Positions 1 through 10,694 of a stretch of 64,000 bases of DNA are shown here, piece after piece. Origin of the DNA: Diabrotica undecimpunctata (lineage: Eukaryota > Arthropoda > Insecta > Coleoptera > Chrysomelidae); the NCBI RefSeq assembly GCF_040954645.1, contig NC_092809.1, positions 132,421,914 to 132,485,913 of the forward strand, in the 5' to 3' direction. The notes beneath the pieces are model-generated. The model was not told the DNA's origin. It made no database searches and saw nothing but the letters and a program-made list of their open reading frames with translations. Each line of letters starts with the position of its first letter. Position 1 is the first letter of the stretch. A program made the position numbers and the translations under genes.

Positions 1-636
1 CACTTTACATTGTAACAATAGAATATTATATTTCTGCTCATAATATAAATAATACATTAGATATAGTTTATAAAAAAGTTTTCATTCACATTAATAATGT
101 GTCAACTGAGCAGAAGTCGACTATATGCTGAAAGATGTAAAATACTCAAATAAGTATATTCTTTTTATTTTAGAAAGATATTAAATTATTTAGTCTATCA
201 ATAGAAAGAATACTAGCAACCACAGATGCTTGTTTGGTCTGTATGTACATGTCTTCTAAAAACATACCAAAATGTGTTTATTTGAAAGTTATACATATAA
301 TGATGCATGACTACTCCCTACAATTGCTTCTACATATTGCATTTACAGCAGTAAACAAAATTAAACGCAATTATCAAGATTAGAAGTTTATTTATGGGAA
401 AAATTTAATTCTCTTGGGTGCCAAATAACCAACAAGTCTATTTAATAATGGAATTAATCAATATCCTGACTATATCAAAATGTATTTACATAGCAAAATA
501 AAGAGACAACAGATGAATCAACAGCTGAATCAGCAGATTACTGCATCTACAAAGCAAAGCTAATACTTTCATTTTATAAGTGTCAATAAAAAACTAAACA
601 TTCTGTCAAAGGAATAACTCAAATACAAAGTAAAAG

Positions 637-1480
637 CAAAGAATATAGACGCTTATAGAAGAATTGTTCACTGTTATTTTTGAAAGTTAGCAAAAAGTGG
701 GACATAGATAAAGAAAAGTGGGACGAGTGGAACGCACGTGTTGCACATGGTACCACTAAGGAGCGGTCATGTCAGCTGTGGCTCTACTATTGCTTCTAAA
801 ATATGAAAGAGTGGGGCAATAAATGCAACTTTAGATATTTTTATATATAGATGCCGCGTGGTCGTAGAATAGGATTAAATTTTTGCGTTTTATAAAATTT
901 TTTAGAGAAAATAATATTGTTTTAACTTTTAATTAATTAATCTTTTTAGAAAAATTATTATGATTCAAATTTTTAATTGAAATAATGTACAAATCTACAA
1001 ATAATATAATTAAAACTCTCTTTTTATAAACTATAAATAAAATTAATTAAAAGTCAATCACCGGGAGAGAAAGCTCAAAAAATTGTAAGGTGTTTTGATC
1101 AAAAAACAATTCCTGATCTTGTTAGTACGCTAGGATTGCTTTTTAACACATACACCAAAGAATTATTTTTTACAAATGGAGAATTCGAAATTGTGAAGTA
1201 TTATTCATTCATTCATATATGAATAAAAAAATCAGTTATGAAGATGATATTTTAGTAAATGTCATACATTTCTAGATAAAATTTGTTTAGGCGTAGATGC
1301 AAAGTTACCCGTTCGTACTCCTTTCCCACTTCCCCCTAACTACATATTTCATTATGAAATTTTCGCCACGGCGCCAGGCTTTGAGTTTATGCAGCCACCC
1401 TCAGGAGGAGCGTTTTGAAGTATAAACCGTAACCAAATCGCCCATTTGAACAATTCTTCTATAAGCGTCTATATTCTTTG
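637..1480. mobile_element. Non-autonomous DNA transposon with 34-bp terminal inverted repeats
   Basis: The left end (637-670, starting CAAAGAATATAGACGC) and the right end (1447-1480) are perfect inverted copies over 34 bp. The element is flanked on both sides by the 7-bp direct repeat GTAAAAG (630-636 and 1481-1487), as expected for a target-site duplication. The 844-bp body has no long ORF and no transposase similarity I can see. A CA...TG terminus with a 7-8 bp duplication resembles hAT or P-type elements, but the superfamily is unassigned. It lies in the first intron of 14-3-3 epsilon. Confidence 0.85.
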
Positions 1481-1789
1481 GTAAAAGTTTAACTTGCATG
1501 GTAAGAAACAGGAATGATTACACAGCCCAACAAAATAAAAAAATGTGGTCCTTGAGAAATAATGAATTTTAAATATTTTTGTTGTTCTAATTTCAAAAAT
1601 GACTTCTTTTTTGGATTCGATTGTATAATTTTAATTTCGCTCGAAAATATATACCTAATGGCACCTGGAAATCACCAGACGGCTTACAATAAATATGATA
1701 GATCAAGTTATTGTAGCCTAAGACACCAATCAAATATAAAATATGTCATGGCAAGCATTTTAAACATTTAAAAAAGGAAATAGGTTCTA

Positions 1790-2225
1790 AACATATACAA
1801 AATACAAACAAAAATAGAGAATACAAACATCAAATGAAAGAAGCAGCTGAAGAATTACTAGGCACGAAAGGTAAACAGAAGTATAAGAATGAATTACAGT
1901 TTTGACAAAGAATGTCATATTATAACAGAAAGAAAAAACAGAGCATATTTACTAATGCAACAGGAACACAAGACACAGAACCTGACAAGCAGAGAGAAAT
2001 ATAAATAACTATGTAAGGAAAAAAAATTACCACAGAAAGAAGAGAGAAAATATGAACAAAGAACTTCAAGATCTAAGTAAGGCAATAGAGATGAAAAATT
2101 TTTACCAGAAACTGAACAAAAGAAAAAAAAAATTCAAACAAAAGAAGTGAAGAGATAAGGAGAGTAAAATATTGACAGAACAGCAAGAAAAACTAAGAAG
2201 ATGGAATTCCTGAATGCAACCGAAA
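1790..2225 (+). pseudogene. LINE (non-LTR retrotransposon) linker fragment
   Basis: With frameshifts and stops the forward translation gives a lysine/glutamate-rich stretch (KHQMKEAAEELLGTKGK, then FDKECHIITERKNRAYLLMQ). This is the typical segment between the endonuclease and reverse transcriptase of insect RTE/Jockey-type LINEs (the W-F-D-x-E-C motif). Neither the endonuclease nor the RT core remains. It is a short, old, inactive fragment. Confidence 0.6.
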
Positions 2226-4043
2226 ATATTTAGATTATATTGATAGATTAGATATTTGTTTCTCATACTCCATTTAACGTTTTTTATAAAAATATTGCTT
2301 TAATTATGTGTTTTTAATATGCCATATGCTAAATAAAAAATTCTCTCTTATTGACAGGCTTCTTGGTAAAAGCTAAAGATAAAACATAAGAGCTCATGCA
2401 TATGAGTCATTTCATTATCGCTTTCCTGGAGTATAGTACTGTGAAAGTTGTGCATGTAGGGTATTATTCTAAGTACAATAATTATCAGAAATAAAACCAA
2501 GAAAAAGTAAATATCCTCTCAACATAGAGAATTTATGATTTTAAATCTAAAAAATTATTAATGTCATTTGATGGGTCAACAATTGCTTTGAAAATTGGGC
2601 AATATATTTAAGAATGCAAGTGAATATAATAAATGACTAATAAGTAAACTGCCAAAGCATTCAAACTATTGTGGAAAAATACTAAAAATATATGTAAGAA
2701 AATTAGAGGGGAAAATACACTTTTGCAAAACCTAAAAACACTTGCAACAGTTTTTTAATAACTCAAACTGTACAAATACAACAAAAGATGAAGCAAAGGA
2801 AAAACCACTAGCTAAATAATTACGAGATTACCTATAAATTAACCAAACATTTATTAAAATTAATAAATAAAAGTTTTAAATAAAGTAGTAGTTAAATGTG
2901 AGACATTTTTTTTTACTTCTAAAAGTATTATCACTTGACCTGATGATGAAAGTACTCAAAATAGCCTAGTAGTGACTCATTTCTTATTAAATTGCTAGTT
3001 TAAAAGCCCATTTAAAAAAGTATGAAGGAATTGCTGAAGTGGTAATCAAATCTGATAAGATAAAACATTATTCACACATATGTACACAGATAGCTCCCAG
3101 GTTATGTAGGTATTTGTGAGTTATTAATTAAAGTATAATTCCAGATAATACCTATGATTTATAAAGTTGCCTTTAAATATAAATTTAGTTGCTACACATA
3201 AATTACCACCTTAATATTCTAATTACATTTTTATTTGCTTATGAGTCACCATTTAATACATGCTTGGAATTTGAATAGGTCCACTGTTGATATAATATAC
3301 AAATATGTATTGATTTCTGAAAATTAGATAAACTATGTAAAGAAACCAATCATTTTACGTATATCCAGTTGTAATTAAAATTGAATTTAGTTGCTTACGC
3401 CTTGATTGAATGCTAAAAGCCCAACCTGAATAGACTTAAAAATGACAGGAAGTTCTCAATTTGGTTTCATAATATCATGTGTACTTTTAAGGAAAAAGAA
3501 TGCATCCAATGGTCAAATATCTTCGCCATTTCATACATCAAGGTTGGCAGATAATTATGTGAATAATTAAATTTGAATTATATTTTACGCGATCAGCCTG
3601 TTTCAAGATGTAGCTACCGATGACATTTGAAGCACCAAATTAGTTTACATTTTAAAATCGATCAGACTGCTTTTTAATGAGTCTATTAGAAACCAGGTTG
3701 TTACAATGCAAAACTTGTAACTTTAATCGAAAAGTGGCTTTCAGTTATGCTTTATTCATATAGAATTTTCAGAAATTCCTACCTATCCTCTTACTTTAAA
3801 CAACGATTTGCAAAAATCGATACCGCTTTCCAACGTATCAGTCAAAGAAATATTAAGAAAGTAAAGAGTATGATATTGAAATACATTACTACTGAATAAA
3901 ACCGTATATATTTCGTCCAATTTAACGAAATAATTAGTTTTTTAGAGAAACTGTCAAATATGTCAGAATCGAACAGCGTCTTTTGAAGGGCAATTTAGCG
4001 GTATATTTATTGGTGATATATGATATTACAAAAATATACATAC

Positions 4044-4107
4044 CATCGTATCTCTCTGCTTGTTCGGCTAATTTTGCCTTGTATACATTATCCTCCCGCT
4101 CGGACAT
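4044..4107 (-). CDS. 14-3-3epsilon: 14-3-3 epsilon, first coding exon
   Basis: Reading the minus strand from the ATG at 4107, the exon encodes MSEREDNVYKAKLAEQAERY followed by D and one base of the next codon, then the donor GTATGT (4043 downwards). This matches the N-terminus of insect 14-3-3 epsilon, which continues E-M-V-E. The split G fits that glutamate codon. 14-3-3 proteins are dimeric phosphoserine/threonine-binding adaptors of the cytosol and nucleus, acting in Ras/Raf, insulin/FOXO and cell-cycle signalling. These residues form helix 1, part of the dimer interface. The start is supported by family length and by the GC-rich 5' UTR just upstream. All later exons lie outside the window, to the left. 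The exon is missed by plain ORF search because it is only 64 nt long. Confidence 0.9.
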
Positions 4108-4290
4108 TTTTGAGATGATTTCAGATTTCTTTTATTCACAGCACCTAACACAAAATTCCAATACTCTACACTTTTCTTACTATCAATATGGCTGCGCCCG
4201 CCACACACCACACACTAGAATCGCCGACAGAGGTCGAAAATCTTTCGGAGAATGCAGTCTCTTGACGTCACAAAGAGCGCGCAGATTTGA
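4108..4290 (-). promoter_or_regulatory. 14-3-3epsilon: 5' UTR and proximal promoter of 14-3-3 epsilon
   Basis: This stretch is clearly richer in G and C than its surroundings. On the minus strand it leads directly into the 14-3-3 epsilon start codon. It contains CGGCG and GCGGGCGCAGCC runs and ends upstream in a full CRE. I cannot place the transcription start; no TATA box stands out in the right place. The forward ORF covering this stretch is antisense noise. Confidence 0.55.
4263..4270. promoter_or_regulatory. Perfect cAMP-response element (TGACGTCA)
   Basis: The 8-bp palindrome TGACGTCA is the consensus binding site for CREB/ATF bZIP dimers. It lies about 155 bp upstream of the 14-3-3 epsilon ATG, within the GC-richer promoter block. 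The match is exact; function is inferred from position only. Confidence 0.5.
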
Positions 4291-4575
4291 ATACAATAAT
4301 AATTTAAAAAATTTTAGATAAATTTTTGAGATCTTTTAAAACGTTTGACAGATGAATAATGACGCATAATTTTATTATCTTATAAACAAAATTGTTTTCC
4401 ACGACACTCTTTTTTAGAATGTGTATAAAATTTGATACAGACTAGGCGATATATTTTAAGGTTCATAGATCATAGTCCGTTCACCCCGTTTTTTATCGGT
4501 CTGGTTAGCAGTGTTAAGCTGAATGTCCTTAAAAATTGCCAAGTTCAATGCAAAAGTCATCTATTTGCGGACCGA

Positions 4576-4611
4576 TTTAAGAATCTTTAAAGATCTTTAA
4601 AGATTCTTAAA
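4576..4611. repeat. Perfect 36-bp palindrome without spacer
   Basis: The sequence reads identically on both strands from 4576 to 4611, centred on AGATCT, and includes the half TTTAAGAATCTTTAAAGA. It lies about 470 bp upstream of the 14-3-3 epsilon start codon, with no coding sequence around it. The rest of 4291-5400 holds no gene I can recognise. Confidence 0.8.
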
Positions 4612-5420
4612 AATCTAAAAATAAAAGTATTGGCTTTTGAAATTAGAGTTCTTGTGTATGAACTTTATTATGGTTATAGTTAGAATTTTTATTTTATGTC
4701 TCTGTGTTTTCGTCATCAAATGTTGGCAATCATTATTATTAATAGCAATTTTTTAGTCACTGTTTCAGATATTTATTATTTAGTTGAATAACGATTTAAT
4801 TTTTTCCAACTGCGTCATTTTTCTTTTTGTTCCAGGCTAATTTTAGTAATAATTCCATGTCTTCTTTTTCAAGGATTATGTCTTATTAAAACGTTAAAAA
4901 CAAGTCGCATGCAAGATCTTCATGTTGCTTTCTGTTGCTCCTAATAATGATAATACCATTAATCCTGCATCACGCGCGCTATGAGCATTTCTCTCACGCT
5001 TTTGTTAAATATGCACATTCTACAAACTGTAAATCGTTTGCACTGTTGCCCCCACTTCTAGCTGACTTTTGGAGTGTCTTCATGGATATGCTTAAGTTTG
5101 TGCAATGTTTAGTGTAGACTGGTAATAGATATCGTATATACGTTAGTTGTCTGCAGACCTGTGTGAGAGTTTCTCTCATTGCGGGCGTTCTTATGTTAAC
5201 ATATTGCTCGTAGGGTCAAATAAAATTCTGGTAAGTAAATGTAAGTTTTTTTAAATACAGGATCTTTTATTATCGTTATAATATAATTTTAGATAGTACA
5301 CAATGAGTATAGGACTAATGCTTTTACACTTAGTGCAAATTCGATATGAAGATATTCAAAAAGAAAGAGATGATGGCTAATACGTCGTGAATCTGCCAAG
5401 AACAGGGCCAAACTCAAGAA

Positions 5421-5822
5421 GTGATGGAAAATGACGGACGAGTAGATATCGAAGACGACGCTTCCAGTGAATACAGTGAACATAATACGGACTCCAAACA
5501 ATCCGATGAAGATGTTGAGAATTTTCATAGTGTAGTTAACGACAATAATTGTGCGTATGTGTCTCGACACCATTTTACTGGTAAAGACAGAAAAACTCAC
5601 TGGATAGCTCATCCTTCACAACCAAATGTACGAATGCCTAGAAAGAATATTGTTAGTTATATTCCCGGAGTAAAAAATGCAAATACTTCGGAAACTTGCT
5701 GGGGATTATATATTACAGAAGCAATGATAGAGAAAATTATAAACGAAACAATTATACCTGAGAAAGAGATTGTCAAGAACTTTGGGAGAATTCGATATTT
5801 GCTCCTGCTTGCTTTAGACTAA
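5421..5822 (+). pseudogene. piggyBac-like transposase, N-terminal fragment
   Basis: This open frame of 133 codons starts with an acidic segment (EDDASSEYSEHNTDSKQSDEDVE) typical of the N-terminus of piggyBac-type transposases. It then has W-I-A-H-P, PRKNIVSYIPGV and ETCWGLYITEAMIEKI, matching the start of the DDE_Tnp_1_7 domain. The frame stops at 5822 before any catalytic aspartate, and the sequence then runs into unrelated LINE DNA. No inverted terminal repeats or TTAA duplication could be placed. The element is dead. It differs in sequence from the two other piggyBac copies in the window, so it is a separate family or an old divergence. Confidence 0.75.
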
Positions 5823-6214
5823 CTATGTCACGAGTATATAGTATATAGTCTTTTCTGCTTACCTCATCTCTTTCGTCTTTCAGGTTTTCTTCTTCTTCTA
5901 TATTGAGTATCGGAATAAAGTATTCCACCCATGTATTTAATGTTTTCTTTATATTTAATTCCGTATTTAAGTGTTTCTGTTGTATATCCTATTTTCTTCT
6001 CTCCTCTTTGTGTGGTCCACTCCATGTTACACTCCATTTAGGATATCTATTTTTTCTAATATATTTCCATCAATTCGAACGAATTTAAACCAAATATCCT
6101 GGTTATAGTACAAGTTTCATAGAAAATTCGACAGAAGGTGAGGGTCCGTTTAATCTCTGAAAAAACAAATTCATTCGTAGAACACATTGTAACAATAATT
6201 CTCATCCTAGACTT

Positions 6215-6945
6215 GTGGAATAATAGTGCTTTTATCTAGGCATATTGCCCGTTTTTTCAACATTGCCTCTCATTCTTTTGAAATATTTTTATTCCATCTC
6301 TGTCACAGTGTCTTTCCTGTAACTCTTCTTAGGGTTCTCATTTCACTGGTTTCCAATTATCTCCTTGTTGTACTAATTTGTAGTTTCGTTTCAGCGGAGT
6401 ATGCCATGATAGGTCTAATTACAGATTTATACATGCGCATTTCCGTTTCTAAGTTTAAATGTTTTTTCTGCCATATTTCATCCTTAAGACATCCTGCTAT
6501 TCTGTTTGCTTTTACCACTTGCTCCTTGACTTTTTTCTTGATATTTTTGTCAGTGGATAAATTGATTCCGAGATATTTAAATTTCATTACTCGATTTACC
6601 ATTTTGTTTTTGATCTCTACACTTTATTGGTTGTTTTTTGATATTAATAGACTTTTTGATTTTTTTTATGGCAATATTATCATATTGAACTCCTTTACTC
6701 CAGTCGTCAGAGGCGAAAATGCCACATGACAGACATGTTGATATATATTTGTCGCAGTTTACATGTTCTCCTTTTTTGTATATTGGTACGATGATGTTAT
6801 TCTGCCAGTCTTTAGGGATTGTTTGTTTTTCCCACGCCTCTTTATATATTTTCCATAGCCCGTCCTTCTTCTCCCATGTATTTTACAAGTTCCGATTAAA
6901 TTTCAATATCCCCACCTACCTTGCCTATTTTTATGTTTGATATTC
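6215..6945 (-). pseudogene. Decayed LINE, RT fragments
   Basis: Minus-strand translation of 6770-6900 gives WEKQTIPKDWQNNIIVPIYKKG, the start of a LINE reverse transcriptase. Then 6357-6602 gives MKFKYLGINLSTDKNIKKKV and YKSVIRPIMAYSAET, the post-RT region. The catalytic core with YADD has been lost by deletion between them. A further degenerate tail (TLRRVTGKTL-like) continues to about 6215. No 3' tail is visible. Confidence 0.65.
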
Positions 6946-7104
6946 CTTCTATTACTTCTCTATTTATTTGCTCTAGCTATATGTTTTCTTCTCCTTCATA
7001 TATTACACTGTCTTCCTTTATTACTTCGGTATCAAATGTTTTCTCATAATATCCTTTCCATACTCCAACTTATTGTTATGGGTTTATTTGGATTTGCTTT
7101 GGTG

Positions 7105-7775
7105 TATCTCTTCATCATCATCATTTTGGCTTTACAACCCTGTGTGTATCCTAGCCTCACCAAGAATTTTTTTCCAGTCAACCCTATCCATCGCCTTCCT
7201 CCGCCAAGCACGTATTTCCATATTTCTCATATCTTGATCTATGTTATCTAGGAACCTTGTTCTGGGTCTTCCTCTTCTTCTTTGACCAATAGGTCTATCA
7301 AAGAGCGTTTTTCTAGCTGGGTCGGTTTACTCCATCCGCATTACATGTCGTACCCACCTCAGACGTCCTATCTTAATGTGTTTTACGATATCTGGTTCCT
7401 GGTATATTCTATAGAGTTCGAAGTTGTATCGTCCTCTCCAGACACCATTTTCATTTACCGCTCCATAGATTCGCCTTAGTATTTTTCTTTCAAAACATCC
7501 TAACATGTTTTCATTGCTTTTTGTTAAAGTCCAGGTTTCTAAACGATATGTTAGGACTGGGCGTATTATTGTTTTGTAGAGTTTTACTTTTGTATTTCTT
7601 GATATAACTGTAGATTTAAAAGGAGATTAAGCCCAAAATAGCATCTATTAGCCGTGCAAATTCTGCGGTTTATATCTGCGGTAGTATTATTTTCACTGTT
7701 AAGGGGCGTTCCCAGGTATACAAATTCGTTAACTGCTTCGATGACGTCGTTTTCTTTGGTGTATTTCTTACTGCG
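7105..7775 (-). mobile_element. RTE-clade LINE, 5'-truncated 3' end
   Basis: On the minus strand the stretch encodes the RTE post-RT domain (KENDVIEAVNEFVYLGTPL, then GRYNFELYRIYQEPDIVKHI) and the basic GRPR C-terminus with WRRKAMDRVDWKKILGEA. It ends in an (ATG)n tail, seen on the plus strand as CATCATCATCATTTTGG at 7107. Such simple-repeat tails are characteristic of RTE elements. Stops and frameshifts are present. A close copy lies at 27132-27695. Upstream it abuts a different LINE piece. Confidence 0.75.
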
Positions 7776-8110
7776 TTTATTTTCTTTCGTTTCCCTCCCT
7801 TCATAATATGTTGTATTGTCGTCCAAAAATTTCTGTTATTTGTTACATATCCTTCTTGCAGTTCTTCTCCAAATTCTTTCCATGATTCTGCTTTTGCTTG
7901 TATGACTGTCTTTTTTACCAATCGTCTCCACCTATAATATTTTTCTTTATCTTTTTCTAATCCCGTTTCGATGTATTTTTTCCATGCCATTTTTTTCTTT
8001 TTTATTTCTGCGTTCACTTCTTTATTCCAACATCTTGTTCTTTTCAACTGTTTATTCCATTTTTTGATTCCCCACACTTCAGTTGCTGTTTTCTTTAACA
8101 CTTCACTGTA
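7776..8110 (-). pseudogene. LINE endonuclease-RT linker fragment
   Basis: The minus-strand frame contains KRTRCWNKEVNAEIKKKKMAWKKYIETG and a following WKEFGEELQEGYVTNNRNFW. This is the W-N-x-E-V linker region that precedes RT in LINEs of the kind that use APE endonuclease. It ends abruptly against the RTE fragment at lower coordinates, so two unrelated LINE pieces are fused head to tail. Confidence 0.6.
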
Positions 8111-8599
8111 AGTATTTCATCTTTCTTCCATTGTCCATATTTCTTTTTGGCCCTTTATTTGTCTCAATCTTTTGTTCGTTTCCTTCTTGTAAAATTTTTG
8201 CACACTTTCTATCTTAAGTTTGTTTACCTTTACTTTCTTGTACTATTTTCTTTCCACCTCCGCAATTTCTTCATCCTGCAGTTGTGCAGTGACCATCCTG
8301 TGTTGTGTGAACAGTACCGGTTCTTTTTCCGTTAAGATGTTTTGTTCTAGGTTTCTTGTATAGACTACAAAGTCGAATAGTTTATAAAGAGGAAACAGTC
8401 TTTTTTTGAGTTGTGTTAGTTATATGACTTCTTGCTTATATGCTATATGAAGGTCTCTCAACAGTAGGTCACATTTTTATAAGGTGTAGAGAAAGAAGCA
8501 GATGTTAAAGTCAAAACAACTCCAATTTTGATATCAGCATTTTATTTTACTCTAAAACGGCTCATACACGTATCTTTAGCTTAGCATAGAGAGTGATCA

Positions 8600-8945
8600 A
8601 TATCTTACTTACTCAATTGTCCGTGACATTCCACAGCATATTCTGTTTACCGTTTACTATATTCCAATCGCTTCTTGTCATAAATACCTTCTTCAGGGGA
8701 GTCTCTTTTTTCCATTGCTGCTTGTATTTGTCCGTTCCACTGTCATCTGGAAAGTCTTCTTTTCCTTCTGTTTGGTTTTCATTTCCAAGTACTCAGCGCT
8801 ATTCTTGTCTCGTCTATCTTTTGCCATATGTCCATGCCAGAATAATTTTCGTGTTTCTATTTCGTTATTTAGTGTTTCCTTCACATTCATTATGTCTCTA
8901 ATTAGTTCTCACTTTGTCAATTAATTTAATCTGCACATCTTCTCC
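8600..8945 (-). pseudogene. LINE C-terminal fragment
   Basis: The minus-strand reading MNVKETLNNEIETRKLFWHG followed by HMAKDRRD corresponds to the post-RT segment seen in better condition at 50860-51324 (TSERIETRQLIWYGHVQRMD). It belongs to the same or a sister LINE family. It is short and has no intact reading frame. The neighbouring interval 8345-8600 shows nothing recognisable. Confidence 0.5.
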
Positions 8946-9059
8946 AAAACATCATTTCCATTGTATTTATTCTAATTATGCTAAATGCATATGCATATGA
9001 TATTCTCAAGTTAAAGTTGATTTCATGTAATCGAATGAACTATCTTACAATAAAGTCGT

Positions 9060-9430
9060 CCCAGGACTTATTCGTATTTATTTGAGTTTTTATTTACCTC
9101 CAGGTCTTCTGCGGTGTTTCCAATGGCCATGTAATGCGTTTTATCATAAATAATTTTCAAGCCCCAGCTTCCAAATTCTTTCAGCTTTTTTTATCATGTA
9201 GATCACGTCGTATTTGTCTTCTGCTAAAATTATTTGATTATAGGCAAACACAAGTCCACATTTCTTCTTCTAGTTGTTTAGTGTTTTATCTATATAAAGT
9301 TTAAAGGCTGGTGACAAGCAGATTCCTTGTCAAAGTCTCTTATCGACTTAAAACGGTTCTGACATGTTTTGTCCGAATTTTATTCAACATTCACTGTTGT
9401 TGTAAATGTGATTTTACGGCATTTATGTAG
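9060..9430 (-). pseudogene. LINE RT fragment (degenerate active-site region)
   Basis: Minus-strand translation gives FAYNQIILAEDKYDVIYMIKKAE and a following WKLGLE. This is the RT active-site strand of an RTE-like LINE, in which YADD has become AYNQ. The catalytic aspartates are therefore lost. The piece joins a plus-strand LINE fragment at about 9430. Confidence 0.55.
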
Positions 9431-9918
9431 GTTGTTATGGATGTAGAGCCATGACCTCACCCTAGACACAAAAATAAGGCTCCTTAAATGTTATGGAGTA
9501 TGTACGGAGTAGAAACGTGGACATTGAAGGCGGAAACTCTATCAAAACTTCAGGCTTTTGAGCTATGGTCATACAGAAGGATCCTGAAGATACCATGGAC
9601 AGACAAAGTCACCAATGAAGAAGTACTGCGGAGGATGAACACAACTGCGGATTTGGTCACCATCGTGAAGAGCCGTAAGCTGCAGTACTTGGGACATATA
9701 ATGAGAAATCAAGGCAGATACGAGCTACTTCAATGAATTTTGCAAGGTAAAATTGAAGGAAAAAGGGCTCCAGGACGAAGAAGAATATCCTGGCTTTCTA
9801 ACCTGAGAGCATGGTATAGAAAGACCTCAACACAGCTATTTCGTATAGCAACCAACAAAGTCATCATAGCCAAGATGATCGCCAACGTTCGGAACGGACA
9901 GGCACCCTAAGAAGAAGA
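9430..9918 (+). mobile_element. RTE-type LINE 3' end with (GAA)n tail
   Basis: The frame encodes YGVETWTLKAETLSKLQAFE, RRILKIPWTDKVTNEEVLRR and RKLQYLGHIMRNQGRYELLQ, then after one stop KIEGKRAPGRRRISWLSNLR and IANVRNGQAP, followed by GAAGAAGAA. This order (Y-G-x-E-x-W, W-T-x-x-V-T-N-E-E-V-L, Y-L-G-H-x-M-R, G-R-R-R) is the conserved C-terminus of a LINE family that occurs repeatedly in this window. It is 5'-truncated and lacks RT. Confidence 0.75.
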
Positions 9919-9919
9919 A

Positions 9920-10690
9920 TGTAGGTTTTATCTACTTCGTGATGTTTTCCATTGCTTTCCACAGGTTGTTGACTGGGACACTATCAGATGCTTTTAGGAG
10001 ATCCACGAATACAATATGCAATTTAGCGTTGGAGTCTATTGTTTTTTCTATGAGCTGTTTTATAGAAAACATATTATCAGTACATGAGCATCCGGGAGAA
10101 AAACCACTCTGCACTGAATTTCTCAGCTGTTTCTCCATCCTTTCTTTAATGATTTTTAAATATAACCTACCCATAAAAGGCATGAAGCATATATAGCATA
10201 TAAGCCTATAATTATTGGGGTCTTTTTTGTTTTCTCTTTTTATATATGGAGCTTAAGTAGATCATTTTCCATTCCTTCGGCATTTTTTTATCAAATAAGT
10301 ATTTGTTTTAATTCTTATATTCATGCCCAAGGAGCGTGTTTTATCAGTTCTGCAAGTATATCTCTAGGGTCAGTTGCTCTGTTATTTTTCATCATTTTTA
10401 GCGCATTTCTTATTTCGTTTCCACATATATCTGCAACTTGTGTTTGTCTTTTTCGTATTTCGTAAGTTGGGGGAGTATGTAGATATTTTTTCTTGTAATA
10501 ACTCTGAGTAATATTTAACCCATTTCGTCTATTTGTATTGTATTCTCTTCTCTATTTCTTTTTTGGTTCATAAGTTTGCCTTTTGTATTCTCTTCTCTTT
10601 ACTTGATCTCCTGTTCGCCACTTTGGATACGCTTTCTTCTTTTCTTTAATTTGGTTTTCTACCTTTGTTGTCCACTAATATGGTTTTTGT
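9920..10690 (-). pseudogene. LINE RT N-terminal half
   Basis: The minus-strand frame carries GRLYLKIIKERMEKQLRNSV followed by QSGFSPGCSCTDNMFSIKQLIEK and HIVFVDLLKASDSV. These are RT motifs 1 to 3, with F-V-D-L-x-K-A-x-D mutated from the usual F-D. Further upstream, degenerate linker sequence continues to about 10690. It abuts the forward LINE pieces on both sides, so it was probably the target of their insertion. Confidence 0.6.
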
Positions 10691-10694
10691 TTAA

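Larger units (their letters stand above)
1..4043 (-). other. Intron 1 of 14-3-3 epsilon (part), repeat-bearing
   Basis: By inference from the exon at 4044-4107 and its donor site, everything to its left is first-intron sequence. I searched for the expected next exon (continuing E-M-V-E..) and did not find it, so the intron is longer than 4 kb and the rest of the gene is off-window. Apart from the inverted-repeat element and a LINE remnant, the stretch is AT-rich with no recognisable genes. A degenerate CTGATGA...GAA-AGTACT motif lies at 2940-2957. Confidence 0.6.

Noticed and set aside
1562..1771. 69-codon ORF
   Set aside because: Low-complexity AT-driven frame with no similarity and no supporting signals.
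3983..4321. 112-codon forward ORF
   Set aside because: It is antisense to the 14-3-3 epsilon first exon and its 5' UTR; the minus-strand reading explains the sequence.
6226..7251. Series of hydrophobic forward ORFs resembling membrane proteins
   Set aside because: They are the antisense of Lys/Glu-rich LINE proteins on the minus strand, which yields Phe/Leu-rich false frames.
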